A DNA stretch of 64,000 nt from Sulfobacillus benefaciens. Lineage in GTDB: Bacteria > Bacillota > Sulfobacillia > Sulfobacillales > Sulfobacillaceae. The position numbers and the translations under genes are program-made. The notes under the pieces are model-generated. The model searched no databases and was not told the origin of the DNA. It worked only from the letters and a program-made list of their open reading frames with translations. The DNA lies in assembly GCA_003023725.1 (NCBI GenBank), contig PXYT01000003.1, forward strand, positions 62,001-126,000, written 5' to 3'. Below, in pieces: positions 15,210-24,460 of this stretch; position 1 is the first letter of the stretch, and every line of letters begins with the position of its first letter.

Positions 15210-16283
15210 ATGGCCACCACGTATGAACGCTCGGCCGAAGCGGGCGTCAGGAAATTTGCGGATTGGAATTCACGCCACTATCGCTACTTTCAGCCCAAAG
15301 GGCGGAAAGCCACGCTTTATGAGGATGTGACCGTTGATGTGCAGCCGGACCCGTCCCGGTACTTGTTACAGGGGTGGATAATTTCTTTTGCCGATGGCAC
15401 TCCGGCCTATTCCCCCACACGCACCCGCCTTGGGTCCAGTGACTGGCACGAATACCGCGCGCCGGATGAAGAGTGGGAAAAATCCCACTACCAGCGCCAG
15501 TCGGCGATTATTAAAATGATTCAACAGGCCGTGGCTAACGGACGATCGCAAAATGCCGTGGCTCGCTTTGATCCCGATTGGGTGAGTATCTTGCAAAATC
15601 ATGTCAGCGCATCCAAACATGCTGAGTACGGGCTGGGCACAGCTTTGATGAGCGCGCAGCGTGACGGTATGACCCAAATGATTAACAACTCCATTCTGAC
15701 TAATGCCTCCTATAAGTTGCGTTATGCTCAGGATTTAACGCTATATCTCGGTGATATTGCGTCGGACTTTTCCAAGCCCTTTGACGAGAACGCCGGTAAA
15801 GAGCATTGGTTAAACGACCCGATTTGGCAGCCTGTGAGAAAATTGGTGGAAACGGTAATGGTGCGGAAGGACCATCTCGAGCAGTATTTTGCCATTAATG
15901 TCCTTATCGAACCATTGGTCATGGGATTGTTCCGGAGGAGATTTGTGATGGAGATGGCCGCGGTCCATGGTGACTTTTTGACTCCCGTAGTCATGTCGGC
16001 CGCCGAGGCCGACTATTCCCGCAACATGGTTAATACTGTAGTCCTGATGCAGATGCTGGCTGCCGACGAGAAGTTTGGGCCCCAGAATCGGGGCGTGATG
16101 AAGGAGTGGGTTCAGGACTATCAGCCCCTGGCCATCCTGGCACAACAACAGCTTCAGGCCATTTGGTCTTTGCCCCGGATTAAGGTCTCGGACTTCCAGG
16201 AAGCGGCGGATCACGCCCAAAAGTATGTTCAGGACATTTTAAGTCAAATTGGAATCGACACAGAGGGGGGCCAAAAGGTATGA
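15210..16283 (+). CDS. prmC: Propane-type monooxygenase, hydroxylase beta subunit
   Basis: A 357-residue all-helical beta subunit of the di-iron hydroxylase (ferritin-like fold without metal ligands). Characteristic stretches are FADWNSRHYRYFQPKGRKATLYE and the aromatic-rich middle region around EYGLGTALMSAQRDG. The start is taken as ATG 15210 (GTG 15207 is equally possible), since AAAGGAG at 15191-15197 serves this gene; the in-frame ATG at 15186 lies upstream of that site. It begins just after the reductase stop codon, suggesting translational coupling. The product pairs with PrmA in an (alpha-beta)2-type hydroxylase. Confidence 0.94.
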   Translation: MATTYERSAEAGVRKFADWNSRHYRYFQPKGRKATLYEDVTVDVQPDPSRYLLQGWIISFADGTPAYSPTRTRLGSSDWHEYRAPDEEWEKSHYQRQSAIIKMIQQAVANGRSQNAVARFDPDWVSILQNHVSASKHAEYGLGTALMSAQRDGMTQMINNSILTNASYKLRYAQDLTLYLGDIASDFSKPFDENAGKEHWLNDPIWQPVRKLVETVMVRKDHLEQYFAINVLIEPLVMGLFRRRFVMEMAAVHGDFLTPVVMSAAEADYSRNMVNTVVLMQMLAADEKFGPQNRGVMKEWVQDYQPLAILAQQQLQAIWSLPRIKVSDFQEAADHAQKYVQDILSQIGIDTEGGQKV

Positions 16284-16612
16284 GCACGGTTCCGGAAAAA
16301 CTGGGACAAGACATTTCCACGAAATGTGGTGTCACCTTGAACGACAGCGTGGAAAGCCGGGTGATCGCGGAAGTCATGAGTCAAAAACCCGGGGTCTCTG
16401 TAACGTATTACCCGGCTATGATTCGGATTGACGGAGAAAACCGCTTAGAGTTCGATATGAATGAACTGAGCGAGGCACTGGGATTTGAAATGACACCCTC
16501 TTTATTTGAGGTGGAGACATCGACCCATTATGGGCGCATGGTGCGCTTTGACGACAAAGTGATTCTGTTTGGAAGGCTGGAGGATGCTTTGCAGTACGAG
16601 GCGGATGAATAA
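16280..16612 (+). CDS. prmD: Propane-type monooxygenase, coupling/effector protein
   Basis: A 110-residue MmoB/DmpM-type effector that binds the hydroxylase and gates oxygen activation. The core ESRVIAEVMSQKPGVSVTYYPAMIRIDGENRLEFD shows the family's pattern. ATG 16280 overlaps the stop codon of the beta subunit gene (ATGA). No cofactor site is expected or seen. It closes the structural part of the monooxygenase operon; rpoN follows after 87 bases on the same strand. Confidence 0.93.
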   Translation: MSTVPEKLGQDISTKCGVTLNDSVESRVIAEVMSQKPGVSVTYYPAMIRIDGENRLEFDMNELSEALGFEMTPSLFEVETSTHYGRMVRFDDKVILFGRLEDALQYEADE

Positions 16613-16699
16613 TTACTGTCTTGTCTGAACGACGTGGCGGATAAAGTGACACTGCCGAGGGATAGGGGAAAGACGGCACAGCGAAGGAGGGCGGTATGT

Positions 16700-18037
16700 T
16701 TGTTGAACCACCATCTCCAACCTCAATTGAACCAATCCCAAAACCTGGCGTTGACGCCGTCCATGATGCTGTCCATCAAGGTATTGACATTGCCCGGTGT
16801 GGAACTGGCGGACTACTTGCAGGAGACTTTAGTGGGGAATCCAGTGGTCGAAATCGTTTATCCGGATTACGGACGTTGGGGCACGCATGAAGTGGCGAGA
16901 ACCGTGGGCCGTTCCGACGACGCCCTTGTGGCCAACGTGGCCGATCCCGCCGAGGATGACCTCTATCACTTTGTTCAGCAACAAATCGCCTGGATGCTTC
17001 CTGCGGGAAAACTCCGGAAGCATGCAGAATTTATCATTGGAAACTTAGATCAAGACGGGTATTTGCGGGCCGACATCTCAGTACTGGCCCATGTTGCCGG
17101 CATTACTTTGGACGAGCTCTTGAAAGCACTTGACATTGTTCAGCAATGCGACCCTGCAGGGATTGGAGCCCGATCCCTGCAGGAATGTTTGTGGCTGCAG
17201 GCCTCGCGGCGATTTGGACCGGAACACGACCTCACCAGGTTGTTGCGGGATGAATGGGAGATTTTTTTCTCGTCGTCACCATCCAAGATGTCCAGGCGGC
17301 TCGGGTTGAGCTACGAAGAAGTTCTCATGATTTTCCGGCAGCTGCGCACACTGGAACCTAGACCGGGCGCATTTTGGGGCGGAAGAACCACGACCTATCT
17401 TTATCCGGATGTCGTGGCGTATAAAGACCACAGGGACATCATTCACGCCGAGGTGAACGAGGAATTCCAGCCGCGGTTGCGGTATCTTCCTGAATATGTT
17501 CACATTCGGCAAACCACGCAAGAATCCCAAGTTCGTGAATTTCTCTCTGCTTGCTTTCAACAGGCCAGGTGGGCTGCCAAGGCTCTTCGGCAGAGGCAGT
17601 CTACACTGAAAAAGGTCGCGGAATACATGGTCGGATATCAGGAAGCCTACGCGTTTCGAAACGAACCTTTACGTTCCTTGCGTGCTCAGGACCTGGCCGC
17701 TACGCTGGAATATCATGAATCTACGCTCCGGCGGGCCATTGCCGGTAAAATTCTCAGTTGTCCCAAGGGACTAATCCCCTTATCCACCTTGTTATGTGAG
17801 CCATTGGGTTCATCATGCGACGCATCCGTGGACATGATAAAGAACTATATTGAAACGTTGATTCATCACGAAAATCCTCTGGAACCTTGGTCCGATGCGA
17901 CGATTACCCGGCAACTGGCGGAAAGAGGTATGGTTTTGGCTAGACGCACCGTCAGCAAATACCGGCAGGAACTGGGATATCCGCCCGCGAGTCAGCGAAA
18001 ACAACGTAACCATTTGGATCAAATTCGTCTTCGGTGA
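16700..18037 (+). CDS. rpoN: RNA polymerase sigma-54 factor
   Basis: A sigma-54 protein of about 445 residues. Region I is LNQSQNLALTPSMMLSIKVLTL, the glutamine/leucine-rich activator-contact region. The core-binding part follows (PAEDDLYHFVQQQI..., DPAGIGARSLQECLWLQ), and the C-terminus has the RpoN box ARRTVSKYRQELGYP that reads the -24 element. I place the start at TTG 16700, eight bases after AAGGAGGG (16684-16691); a GTG at 16634 would add 22 basic residues ahead of region I with no good ribosome site. Finding rpoN inside the operon it should transcribe, opposite its enhancer-binding activator, suggests a self-contained and possibly self-amplifying circuit. Confidence 0.96.
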   Translation: MLNHHLQPQLNQSQNLALTPSMMLSIKVLTLPGVELADYLQETLVGNPVVEIVYPDYGRWGTHEVARTVGRSDDALVANVADPAEDDLYHFVQQQIAWMLPAGKLRKHAEFIIGNLDQDGYLRADISVLAHVAGITLDELLKALDIVQQCDPAGIGARSLQECLWLQASRRFGPEHDLTRLLRDEWEIFFSSSPSKMSRRLGLSYEEVLMIFRQLRTLEPRPGAFWGGRTTTYLYPDVVAYKDHRDIIHAEVNEEFQPRLRYLPEYVHIRQTTQESQVREFLSACFQQARWAAKALRQRQSTLKKVAEYMVGYQEAYAFRNEPLRSLRAQDLAATLEYHESTLRRAIAGKILSCPKGLIPLSTLLCEPLGSSCDASVDMIKNYIETLIHHENPLEPWSDATITRQLAERGMVLARRTVSKYRQELGYPPASQRKQRNHLDQIRLR

Positions 18038-18118
18038 GGTTCTTGCCAAGCCAATATCAAGATCACCGGGAATAGCCGAGGAGAAGGTTGGGAAATTGTT
18101 GGGATACGGGAGGGTCAA

Positions 18119-18766
18119 ATGAACGAAGAAATTGTTTCGCATGATTTTGGCGACGGTCAGGGACAGGTGTTGGCGCGGCGTCACACGAATGGTGGCGGCT
18201 ATGTTGCACTGACGGCGGACGTCGAGCCGACGGTGTTAGTGGAACCCGAGGCTGGGGTGTGCGGTTCGGCGCAGGTTAAGGGAGTGGTGCGGATCCTGGA
18301 CCGGTCTAGGGTGGGCGGCACCGCCGTAGTTGAAGAACTGGCGGTTTTGGCGGGGGATGCAGTAGTGGAAGGCGCTTGCCATGTTGATGGCTCTGCGCAA
18401 ATTTACGATGAGGCGTATCTGAGTGACGCGGTAAGGATCGGGGGGAATGCCCGTATTTTTGACCAGGCCAGACTTACCGGACATTGCTCTGTTACCGACA
18501 ATGCATGGATTTCGGGTCAGGCTCAGGTTTCGGATTTTGCCCGGATTAGCGGAACCGCCCGGATCACGGGGGCAAGTCGCATTTCAGGGCACGTCCGGGT
18601 CAGCGGTTATGCCCATGTTGCGGGCAATGCTGCCATAGAGGGTGAGAGCAGGGTCTCGGGGAACTGTACGCTTAGAGGAGATGTTCGCATTACAGATAAT
18701 GCCGAAATCATCGGATTTGTGGTACTGGACCACGGCGTTGTGCGTGCAAATGAGCGTCGGCAATAG
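18119..18766 (+). CDS. Left-handed beta-helix (hexapeptide-repeat-like) protein
   Basis: A 215-residue protein built from at least ten repeats of about 18 residues with alternating small and hydrophobic positions (GSAQIYDEAYLSDAVRIGGN, SGTARITGASRISGHVRV and similar). Such repeats are typical of left-handed beta-helix folds such as YdcK-like proteins. The N-terminal 40 residues (GDGQGQVLARRHTNGGGYVALT) are outside the helix. No catalytic His or acyl-CoA site is evident, so a transferase role is not supported. ATG 18119 follows GGGAGGGTCAA. It lies 81 bases after rpoN on the same strand and is probably the last gene of the monooxygenase transcript; a scaffold or storage role is speculation. 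Confidence 0.75.
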   Translation: MNEEIVSHDFGDGQGQVLARRHTNGGGYVALTADVEPTVLVEPEAGVCGSAQVKGVVRILDRSRVGGTAVVEELAVLAGDAVVEGACHVDGSAQIYDEAYLSDAVRIGGNARIFDQARLTGHCSVTDNAWISGQAQVSDFARISGTARITGASRISGHVRVSGYAHVAGNAAIEGESRVSGNCTLRGDVRITDNAEIIGFVVLDHGVVRANERRQ

Positions 18767-20523
18767 GGGGAGGATGATGGAATTCCGGCTCAAGGGGTTT
18801 AAGGAATGTGTCTCACGCAAGTGTTCAAGGGAAAAAGGTGTACTCACTTGTGGGGTCATTTGGCGTGCAGCTCCCGGAGCTATGGGCTCGCTGGCCCGAT
18901 AAGGCGAAAGTTGTCTTACTTCATAAAGGCCACTCAGGCCGTGGGGATGCCGTAATTGTTGTGGGCAGGTGGATGGTGGAAGGAGACAGCCGGAAGCCGT
19001 CATGCCAGAGGGATGTATTCGCTACATTTTCTCCTGCTCCCGCTGCACGAGAGTGAACGAGGGGTAACCTGGGTCGATCGTGTCCCCTAGAGTCTGCCGC
19101 TTGCGCGGGTAGTGATGGCATTTCTTTTCCAAAACGGCTTGATTTGGATTCTCTGATCCCTATGTCCTTCACTGAGCCAGATCGCCTGCGCCATCTTAAC
19201 TAAATGAAAATGAAAGTTTTTAACGGTTTGACGTACCGTACTGCATTCGATAATGTGATTATAATCGGCCAATCTGACCACGAGAGGATGCGTTCTTGCA
19301 AATATCATGTGCTGTGGTGTTGCCGAAGCACTGGGACTCTCCCTTGGTGTGTTGGGGGTGAATGGCTGAAGTAGTATTCACCCACTGGCAAGACGAACGC
19401 GTGTGGCGGAAGGTGGGGATTTCGGGGAAGCCTATCTCTGTCGGCCGATTAACCACCGTTCATTACCGAAAGGACGTCTTCTGTTCCGGGGGCTGTCTGA
19501 AGACTCATGAAGAAAAAAGGGGGGACAGGCTGTCTCGCCGATATCGGAATCGTCTCGGATCAGTCCGCGGATTGACGAATAACCCGGCGAAGTCGGATGT
19601 CGGATAGCTTTCGGATCGGTGTCATTCCTGTGTAGCCAATCAGCCCCTTGGCACGCCTTCTTTGATTCAAATAGCCGTGGAGGGCCGCCGCTGGCGGCTG
19701 TCTTTTGTTGCGGAACACCCAGAAATGACGATAGCAGGTGTCAAGCGGCTGAGTTTACGCCCAGCGGGGCTCGAAGTGAGGCTAATACGTTACTGATATC
19801 CCTGGGCAATCTCGATCGGGGGCAAAAGGTCTGCATTGGGAATACGCGCCACCAACTCAAGCGATGGCCGGGCGGAAGGATGAGATCCAATAATTGAGAA
19901 GAAGGTCTATCACATAAGGGCGCACAATCAATGATATGCATTCAACGTGCTTCAGGAGTACACTGACCGGAGTGGGCATGCCCTCGTCGTCAACGAAGAT
20001 TGTGAGAGGATTGCGATCTGCATGTTTTTGAAGGTTGGTGGATTCACGATATGATCCCCCGGCCGAAGGCGAAAACGAACGGGCGAGGGCGGCCAGACCC
20101 GGACACCGTGTAACCTAGTCCTCCGTGAAAGTGAGTCCAGGGCCCTTCATGTCAGTCTGAAAGTCCTTTGGATAGGACTCCGTTGGCCCGGGGACCTCAC
20201 CACAATGTGGAAGATCCTCCATCCAAATGTGTTATGGGTAGTGTTAAGGGCTAAAGACAAGGGTTAGGAAGTTTTGTCGGCTATCACCACGTGGGATGCG
20301 GGTTCATTGCGTTGATTCAGAGGCAGGCACGATGGGCAGGCTTCCGCAGCGAAATAGTGTTCATAAGGTGAGTTATTCGCACATCAAGCGGAATGGAAAG
20401 TTCGTCTGTTCGAGAGTACATGGCAAGAGGGTGTGCAAACATCGAAAAATCAGGCGGCTTAATCTATTTAATCTATTAGTTGGGTTTTGGGACTACATAT
20501 TTTGAAAGGAGCCAGAGAACGCA
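18767..20523. other. 1.75-kb region without a recognisable gene
   Basis: Frames of 60-90 codons occur on both strands but none has a domain I recognise together with a ribosome site. The region has the mixed, stop-rich look of decayed mobile DNA. One inverted repeat stands out: GGGTGAAT (19356-19363) and ATTCACCC (19376-19383), 12 bases apart. No convincing terminator was found after the beta-helix gene. Bases 20461-20510 are AT-rich and probably hold the promoter of the aldo/keto reductase gene. Confidence 0.4.
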
Positions 20524-21507
20524 ATGGAATACCGAACTTTGGGGAAAACAGGATGGGAAATTAGCGAGGTGAGTTTTGGAACATGGGCACTCGGGGGATC
20601 ATGGGGACGAGCTGTCGATGAGAGGGAAGCACTGAGTGCCCTGTCTTATGCCATGGAAAGAGGTGTGAACTTTTTTGATACGGCCGATGTTTATGGCGAC
20701 GGGCGTTCCGAGGAGTTTTTGGGAAAGGCATGCGGGCGGCGCCAGGACATCATCATAGCCACCAAATTCTGCCGGGCCGGGGATATTTCTGATCCCCTAA
20801 CCTATTCCTACGATCAGACTAAAGCATACGCCGTGGGGAGCCTCAAGCGTTTGCAAAGGGACCGTATTGATTTGTACCAAATACACTGCCCGCCGGCCTG
20901 GGTCATCGAGCAAGGAGAGGTGTTCCAGGTTCTTGACAGGTTGAAGGAAGAAGGGCTGATTCGTCATTATGGCGTGAGTGTGGAAACAGTGGACGAAGGG
21001 CTGAAGGCGATGACGTATCCTCATGTCAGTACCTTGCAAGTGATTTTGAATATCTTTCGTCAAAAGGTGGTGTCAGAGTTGTTGCCCCAGGCTGTGTCTC
21101 ATAAGGTGGGAATTTTAGCCCGGGTCCCTTTGGCAAGCGGGTTGTTAAGTGGAAAATTTCATGCTGGAGACACATTTGCCGCAGATGATCACCGTCATTT
21201 TAACCGTGACGGAGCAGCATTCAATGTGGGAGAAACATTTGCCGGCTTGCCGTTTGCCAAAGGTGTCGAGTTAGTTGAGAAAATTCGCTGGATCGCCCAG
21301 GGGCGTCCCAACATGGCGGCAGCGGCGCTCAGATGGATACTGGACCAGCCGGGAGTCTCGTCGGTCATACCCGGATTCAAGAATATCAGGCAAATCGACC
21401 AGAACTTGTCGGCTCTCGATGCGGCGTCCTTTACCGATGAGGAACTCACAGAATTGAGGGACTTCTACCGGTCGTCCGTGGCTGACCACATTCGAGGTGC
21501 GTACTAA
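20524..21507 (+). CDS. Aldo/keto reductase
   Basis: A 327-residue NADPH-dependent oxidoreductase with an (alpha/beta)8 barrel. The catalytic tetrad is complete: Asp52 and Tyr57 (FFDTADVYGDG), Lys81 (IATKF) and His121 (LYQIHCP). The cofactor-binding end RWILDQPGVSSVIPGFKN is typical. Members reduce aldehydes and ketones; this type (YghZ/YajO-like or sugar-aldehyde reductases) is broad in substrate. AAAGGAG is 12 bases ahead of ATG 20524, slightly far. It stands alone, convergent with the MFS gene that follows. Confidence 0.9.
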   Translation: MEYRTLGKTGWEISEVSFGTWALGGSWGRAVDEREALSALSYAMERGVNFFDTADVYGDGRSEEFLGKACGRRQDIIIATKFCRAGDISDPLTYSYDQTKAYAVGSLKRLQRDRIDLYQIHCPPAWVIEQGEVFQVLDRLKEEGLIRHYGVSVETVDEGLKAMTYPHVSTLQVILNIFRQKVVSELLPQAVSHKVGILARVPLASGLLSGKFHAGDTFAADDHRHFNRDGAAFNVGETFAGLPFAKGVELVEKIRWIAQGRPNMAAAALRWILDQPGVSSVIPGFKNIRQIDQNLSALDAASFTDEELTELRDFYRSSVADHIRGAY

Positions 21508-21622
21508 TCTCGTGATCTTGGCTTCAGATGGGATTGTCAGCGGTGTGGAGGGCCTGCTCTCTTTATCCACCCCCGAGCACGCTGGCATACCCGTCCTGAC
21601 AGCCGGAAAGCGGATTGTCTGA

Positions 21623-22807
21623 TCAAACTCGCTCATCCAACATGTCATCCTGCAAAAAGGCGGGATTGCGGTTCAACAACAGCAGGACGAGTAGTCCGGC
21701 AGCACTGCTGGCGGCAGCCACGCTATAGAGCAGAACCGGTCCCCCCCTCTCAAGAGCCATACCGCAGATGAGATTGCCCGAAATTGTGGCCATGCCGATA
21801 CTCACCATGCTGTAGAGGCTTTGGCCTGTGGCCCTGAGGGGGGCGGGAAAATGCTGTGCGACATAGGTGACACTGGATATCCAAAAGAGGCCGAAGGATA
21901 AACCATGCAAAAGCTGAATCACGACATAAACCCAGGGAATGGGAAATGCTGCCATCAGGGTCCAGCGCAGAACATAGGTTCCAGCTGAAAGCAGCATAAT
22001 CTTGTTCGGAGAGTGATTGCGAAGAAGCCGCCCCGCCCATAACATGGCCGGCACGTTGGATAAGGATCCCAAAGCCAGAGCCCAGCCTGTATCCGGAAAA
22101 GCCCCGCCGATATCATGGAAGGCGAGACTAAAAAACCCATCATAAGCGCTCAGGGTCTCCTGTACTAAAAATCCCGCCAGCAGGAAGAACAAAAACCGCC
22201 GGTTTGCCAAAGCCCCCTGTAATGTCTGCCAAAAGGATCCCGTAGAGCGCACTGTTCGGGTTTGGGGCAGTCTAACAACCCAAATGGCGGCCAGGATACT
22301 GAAAACCATAAAGGGTATCCAAAGGTTGCGGATATTGACATGCGAAATGTAGAGTCCTGCCAAAAACGCTCCGGCGGCAGAACCCAAGGATCCGAAGAGA
22401 CGAATGGCCCCGTAATGCACCTTGGCCTTGGAGATAATAGAAATGGTGTAGGCGTCGCTGAGGGAACTGCGTGAGACCATAAACACATTGAATAGCATGG
22501 CAATCCCGATTAAGTTTAACAGGCCCGGCGTGTTGAACCCCATTGCCACGATTCCGGGAACGGCCATAACCAACAAAAGCGGGTAGTGGCTGGAAGGAAA
22601 ATGATCCACCAAGATTCCCCATACGGGTTGTGCCATGATGCCAACGGTGGTAGACAGGGCGAACACCAGACCGATTTGCGGGCTGGACAGGCCATCATGG
22701 GATAACCAGAGAGCAAGATACGGAACGAGTGCGGAGGCAGAAATTCCAGAAAAGAAATATAACATGCGGGTTGTCAAAAGAAATGGGTACTTCTCCTCGC
22801 TGTCCAC
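21623..22807 (-). CDS. MFS transporter, MFS_1-like (LacY/nucleoside-symporter type)
   Basis: A 394-residue protein with 12 predicted membrane helices, starting at GTG 22807 (GGGAG nine bases upstream). The N-terminus LLTTRMLYFFSGISASALVPYLALWL and the loop GILVDHFPSS resemble the MFS_1-like group (PF12832) that includes LacY- and PucC-related permeases. The substrate is not predictable. It is divergent from the glutamate decarboxylase gene, with a 261-base shared control region. Confidence 0.82.
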   Translation of the reverse strand: MDSEEKYPFLLTTRMLYFFSGISASALVPYLALWLSHDGLSSPQIGLVFALSTTVGIMAQPVWGILVDHFPSSHYPLLLVMAVPGIVAMGFNTPGLLNLIGIAMLFNVFMVSRSSLSDAYTISIISKAKVHYGAIRLFGSLGSAAGAFLAGLYISHVNIRNLWIPFMVFSILAAIWVVRLPQTRTVRSTGSFWQTLQGALANRRFLFFLLAGFLVQETLSAYDGFFSLAFHDIGGAFPDTGWALALGSLSNVPAMLWAGRLLRNHSPNKIMLLSAGTYVLRWTLMAAFPIPWVYVVIQLLHGLSFGLFWISSVTYVAQHFPAPLRATGQSLYSMVSIGMATISGNLICGMALERGGPVLLYSVAAASSAAGLLVLLLLNRNPAFLQDDMLDERV

Positions 22808-22979
22808 GGCTGTCGACTCCCAACGAACTCTGTCGCGTTTTTCATAAACAATAGCACTGAATCGGGTGGGGACAAAGTCCGCAAAGGGAGTATTTAAGCC
22901 GAGATTCGGGCAAGAGACTCGTCAGGGGCTGTTGTCGGCGACAAACATCCAATGCCGGCTAAAAATTTTGTGTCTTACA

Positions 22980-23034
22980 ACTGAGGCCTCAGTGGCGAGT
23001 GTCCTTAGGCTCACAACACACCTTCCGTTATAAT
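22980..23034 (+). promoter_or_regulatory. gadB promoter region with 14-bp palindrome
   Basis: A perfect TATAAT lies at 23029-23034. The -35 match is poor (TTAGGC at 23005-23010, 18-base spacer), suggesting activator dependence. About 36 bases upstream of the -10 is the perfect 14-base palindrome ACTGAGGCCTCAGT (22980-22993), a candidate operator shared with the divergent MFS gene. Confidence 0.5.
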
Positions 23035-23068
23035 GGAAAATAAGTTCCAGACGAAAGGAGAGGTTCTA

Positions 23069-24460
23069 TTGAGTTGGCATTCCAATCGGCATATGAAAAG
23101 CGAGGTATCCATCAATCCATTGTTTGCCCGCCGCGGGGAAGATTCTGTTCCCCGGTACAAGTTGCCCGACGGCGGCCTTCTACCGGACACCGCTTATCAA
23201 ATCGTTCATGACGAACTCACCTTGGATGGTAGCGCACGATTGAATTTGGCTACTTTTGTGGGCACGTGGATGGAGGCAGAGGCCCAAAAACTCTACGTAG
23301 AAGCCGCCGACAAAAATATGATCGACAAAGACGAGTATCCCCAGACTGCGGCCATCGAAGAAAGGTGCTTGCGCATTATTGCTGATTTATGGAACGCGCC
23401 TGATGAAACGAAAACCATAGGCGTATCGACTACGGGTTCGTCTGAAGCCTGCATGCTGGGAGGTTTGGCTTTAAAGAGGCGTTGGCAAATTGCACGTCGC
23501 AAACAAGGCAAGCCGGTTGATCATCCCAATATCGTTTTTAGTTCGGCAGTTCAGGTGGTCTGGGAAAAGTTCGCTAATTATTTTGAAGTCGAGCCCCGTT
23601 ACGTGGATATCTCCCCGGAACGTCCTTATTTAACTCCCGAAGGTGTTTTGGAAGCGGTGGATGAAAACACAATTGGGGTTGTGCCGATATTGGGCGTGAC
23701 CTATACCGGGACTTATGAGCCGGTAGAAGCTATTGCTCATGCGCTTGATGATTTGGAAAAACGAACAGCTCTGTCGGTTCCGATCCACGTTGACGCGGCC
23801 TCGGGCGGATTCGTTGCACCGTTTCTGCAGGAAAAGGTGGTGTGGGATTTTCGTCTGCCACGAGTGCATTCGATCAATACATCAGGGCACAAATACGGGT
23901 TGGTTTATCCGGGACTGGGGTGGGTGTTGTGGCGCTCTCAAGATTTACTGCCCGAAGAACTGGTCTTCAATGTGTCATATCTGGGGGGCAGCATGCCTAC
24001 GTTCGGACTTAATTTTTCCCGTCCTGGAGGCCAAGTTCTTCTCCAATACTACAATTTTCTCCGTCTGGGGCGCGAAGGCTACTACCTGGTTCAAAAGACC
24101 TGTCAGAACGTGGCGCATTTTCTGGCCCACGAGATTGGGGCCATGGCGCCGTTTGAACTGTTGACGGATGGATCGGACCTCCCGGTGTTCGCGTGGCGTA
24201 AAAAACCTCAATATAATCCCTTGTGGTCATTGGAAGATCTGTCGTTCATGTTGCGTGAACGCGGATGGCAGGTTCCCGCCTATCCCCTGCCGAGTGGTAT
24301 GCAGGATGTCACCATCATGCGAGTCGTGGTGCGAAATAGCTTTTCAATGGACATGGCGCATTTGTTTCTCGAGGATTTTAAGCGGGCTGTGGCTCATTTG
24401 GAGGACCTCGACCGTCCTTTTCCGCAAGTTTTGCGACAAGAAAACGCCTTTCATCATTAA
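23069..24460 (+). CDS. gadB: Glutamate decarboxylase
   Basis: A 463-residue PLP enzyme that converts glutamate to GABA and CO2 while consuming a proton, a standard acid-resistance step. The sequence follows E. coli GadB throughout: DELTLDGSARLNLATFVGTW, TGSSEACMLGG, HVDAASGGFVAPF and the PLP lysine in INTSGHKYGL (Lys275 counting from this start; Lys276 in E. coli). The start is TTG 23069, six bases after AAAGGAGAGG. An upstream in-frame ATG at 23033 overlaps the -10 box and cannot be in the transcript. No GadC antiporter gene is adjacent; the divergent MFS protein is not of that family. The cytosolic enzyme fits an acidophile. Confidence 0.95.
   Translation: MSWHSNRHMKSEVSINPLFARRGEDSVPRYKLPDGGLLPDTAYQIVHDELTLDGSARLNLATFVGTWMEAEAQKLYVEAADKNMIDKDEYPQTAAIEERCLRIIADLWNAPDETKTIGVSTTGSSEACMLGGLALKRRWQIARRKQGKPVDHPNIVFSSAVQVVWEKFANYFEVEPRYVDISPERPYLTPEGVLEAVDENTIGVVPILGVTYTGTYEPVEAIAHALDDLEKRTALSVPIHVDAASGGFVAPFLQEKVVWDFRLPRVHSINTSGHKYGLVYPGLGWVLWRSQDLLPEELVFNVSYLGGSMPTFGLNFSRPGGQVLLQYYNFLRLGREGYYLVQKTCQNVAHFLAHEIGAMAPFELLTDGSDLPVFAWRKKPQYNPLWSLEDLSFMLRERGWQVPAYPLPSGMQDVTIMRVVVRNSFSMDMAHLFLEDFKRAVAHLEDLDRPFPQVLRQENAFHH

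Noticed and set aside
16696-16890. ATG frame of 64 codons at the start of rpoN, with AAGGAGGG nearby
   Set aside because: The ribosome site is only four bases from this ATG but eight from the in-frame TTG of rpoN, and the frame encodes no recognisable protein while rpoN region I lies in the other frame.
19356-19383. Inverted repeat GGGTGAAT/ATTCACCC as a terminator
   Set aside because: No T-run follows and no gene ends nearby; left as an unexplained repeat.
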